DNA from: Bifidobacterium sp. ESL0704
GTDB lineage: Bacteria; Actinomycetota; Actinomycetes; Actinomycetales; Bifidobacteriaceae
Direction: 5' to 3'
DNA: 64,000 bases
NCBI RefSeq assembly: GCF_029392075.1
Contig: NZ_CP113929.1
Span: 1,240,001 to 1,304,000, forward strand
Below the pieces are notes generated by a model that had not been told where the DNA came from, did not search any database, and saw only the letters and a list, made by a program, of their open reading frames with translations. The position numbers were made by a program, and so were the translations under genes. Positions 63,139-64,000 of this stretch are shown here, piece by piece (position 1 is the stretch's first letter; each line of letters starts with the position of its first letter).

Positions 63139-64000
63139 ATGGCCCATATGTTTGCCCCCTACCTTTCGTCGAAGGGCACCGCTCGCCGTGGTTTCCAAGG
63201 CCTGCGCAGTCGCCTTTCCCGCAATTTCCCACCCAATCTCGCCAGACTTATGTTGCTGTGCTGCGCCGCGCTATGGGGCGGCAGCTATCTGGTTTCCAAA
63301 ATCGCCATGACGGCGATCACTCCGCAGTGGCTGATGGCGATGCGTACCGGCGGGGCGTGCCTGATCATGTTGCTGATGTTCCACAACAGCATTGTTCCCG
63401 CGCTCAACAAGTCGATTCTTGTCCCTGCCGTCGTTGTCGGAGTCACCTACTGGGGGACGATGGTTCTGCAAACCAAGGGGCTGCTGACGATCGACCCTGG
63501 CAGGAGCGCCTTTCTGACGGCTTCCTACTGTGTCCTCACGCCCTTCGCCGCCTGGCTGGCCACCAAAAACAGGCCGCATAACATCAACATCATCGCAGGG
63601 GTGATTTGCCTGATCGGCGTCGGTTTCGTCTCGCTGAAACCGGGCGGCTTTTCGCTTTCCCTCACGTCAGGCGACTGGATGACCATCGCCTGTGCCGCCG
63701 TCTTCTCGTTCAACCTGACGTATCTCGGCATCTATTCCAAAAAATACAACGCGATTGCGATTACCTTCGTCCAGTTCGCCGTCGCCTGCGTCCTGTTCCT
63801 GATCGGTGCGATTCTCACCGAACCGGCTCCCAACGCCTCGTGGCTGGAACCGAAAATCGTGGTGAGCTTCCTCTATCTGTTCATCGGGGCGACGACTTTG
63901 GCTCAGATCATGCAGAATATCGGCCTGGCGCATGTCTCCGCGTCTTCCGCATCGATCGTGATGTGCACCGAAAGCCTGTTTTCCGAATTGTTCTCGATCC
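63139..64000 (+). CDS. EamA-type DMT superfamily transporter (3' end missing)
   Basis: The open frame runs from ATG 63139 (AGAAGG upstream) to the right edge without a stop, 287 codons. After a basic N-terminus of ~35 residues come hydrophobic helices arranged as EamA repeats (LMLLCCAALWGGSYLVSKIAM, then LVPAVVVGVTYWGTMVLQTKG, and a second repeat beginning near DWMTIACAAVFSFNLTYLGIY). These transporters usually export amino acids, nucleosides or drugs. The substrate is not clear. Confidence 0.85.
   Translation, partial: MAHMFAPYLSSKGTARRGFQGLRSRLSRNFPPNLARLMLLCCAALWGGSYLVSKIAMTAITPQWLMAMRTGGACLIMLLMFHNSIVPALNKSILVPAVVVGVTYWGTMVLQTKGLLTIDPGRSAFLTASYCVLTPFAAWLATKNRPHNINIIAGVICLIGVGFVSLKPGGFSLSLTSGDWMTIACAAVFSFNLTYLGIYSKKYNAIAITFVQFAVACVLFLIGAILTEPAPNASWLEPKIVVSFLYLFIGATTLAQIMQNIGLAHVSASSASIVMCTESLFSELFSI

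Overview
The window is a high-GC, gene-dense chromosomal segment from a member of the Bifidobacteriaceae, most likely a Bifidobacterium. The basis is a NAD-dependent DNA ligase with a large insertion, DUF4191 and DUF3043 proteins beside type I glutamine synthetase, a lone dihydrolipoyl dehydrogenase, and actinobacterial gene order (argCJBDFRGH, pheST, and tyrS - TPR protein - HAD phosphatase - small ORF - tlyA - nadK - recN). The order of these three blocks recalls Mycobacterium (from memory). The species cannot be named from this sequence alone.

Layout. 1-8.3 kb: a partial membrane protein, a giant TPR protein, ligA and an Mrp/ApbC ATPase. 8.7-13.5 kb: a minus-strand block of glnA, a DUF4191 protein, lpdA and a DUF3043 protein. 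13.6-19.1 kb: an M20 dipeptidase, an unusual repeat-rich intergenic region, then a TPP riboswitch controlling a thiamine-type ECF transporter in which both ATPases and the T component are one polypeptide. 19.2-25.1 kb: a SPOUT methyltransferase, pheS, pheT and a small membrane protein. 25.3-35.3 kb: the complete arginine cluster, with paired ARG boxes before argC and argG. 35.3-46.2 kb: an SGNH hydrolase, tyrS, an RGG-like TPR protein, an HAD phosphatase, a small ORF, tlyA, a convergent bactofilin-like gene, nadK and recN. 46.5-49.7 kb: an HAD phosphatase and a YtrA-type GntR/ABC transporter operon. 49.8-59.8 kb: thrC (minus), proA, a hypothetical gene, nadD, prs, tRNA-Gln, glmU, rsfS, a histidine phosphatase and a GH13 enzyme. 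59.8-64 kb: an accessory-looking stretch with an AbiEi-like/nuclease-like orphan gene between hairpin arrays, an SRAP protein, a flavin-type oxidoreductase and a partial DMT transporter.

Most genes are core metabolism and information processing. The novelty is mainly between genes. One family of about 83-91 bp palindromic elements (five copies, two expanded to about 175 bp) has variable but self-complementary outer arms. Its pairing pattern (G-U on one strand, A-C on the other) suggests selection as RNA. A second family is tandem arrays of GTGATTA...TAATCAC hairpins (about nine units at three loci). Two of these arrays bracket the AbiEi-like gene. A 27-bp inverted copy of the dipeptidase 3' end lies downstream of one palindromic element. 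I know of no published name for either family. I could run no searches, so family assignments rest on motifs and recall.
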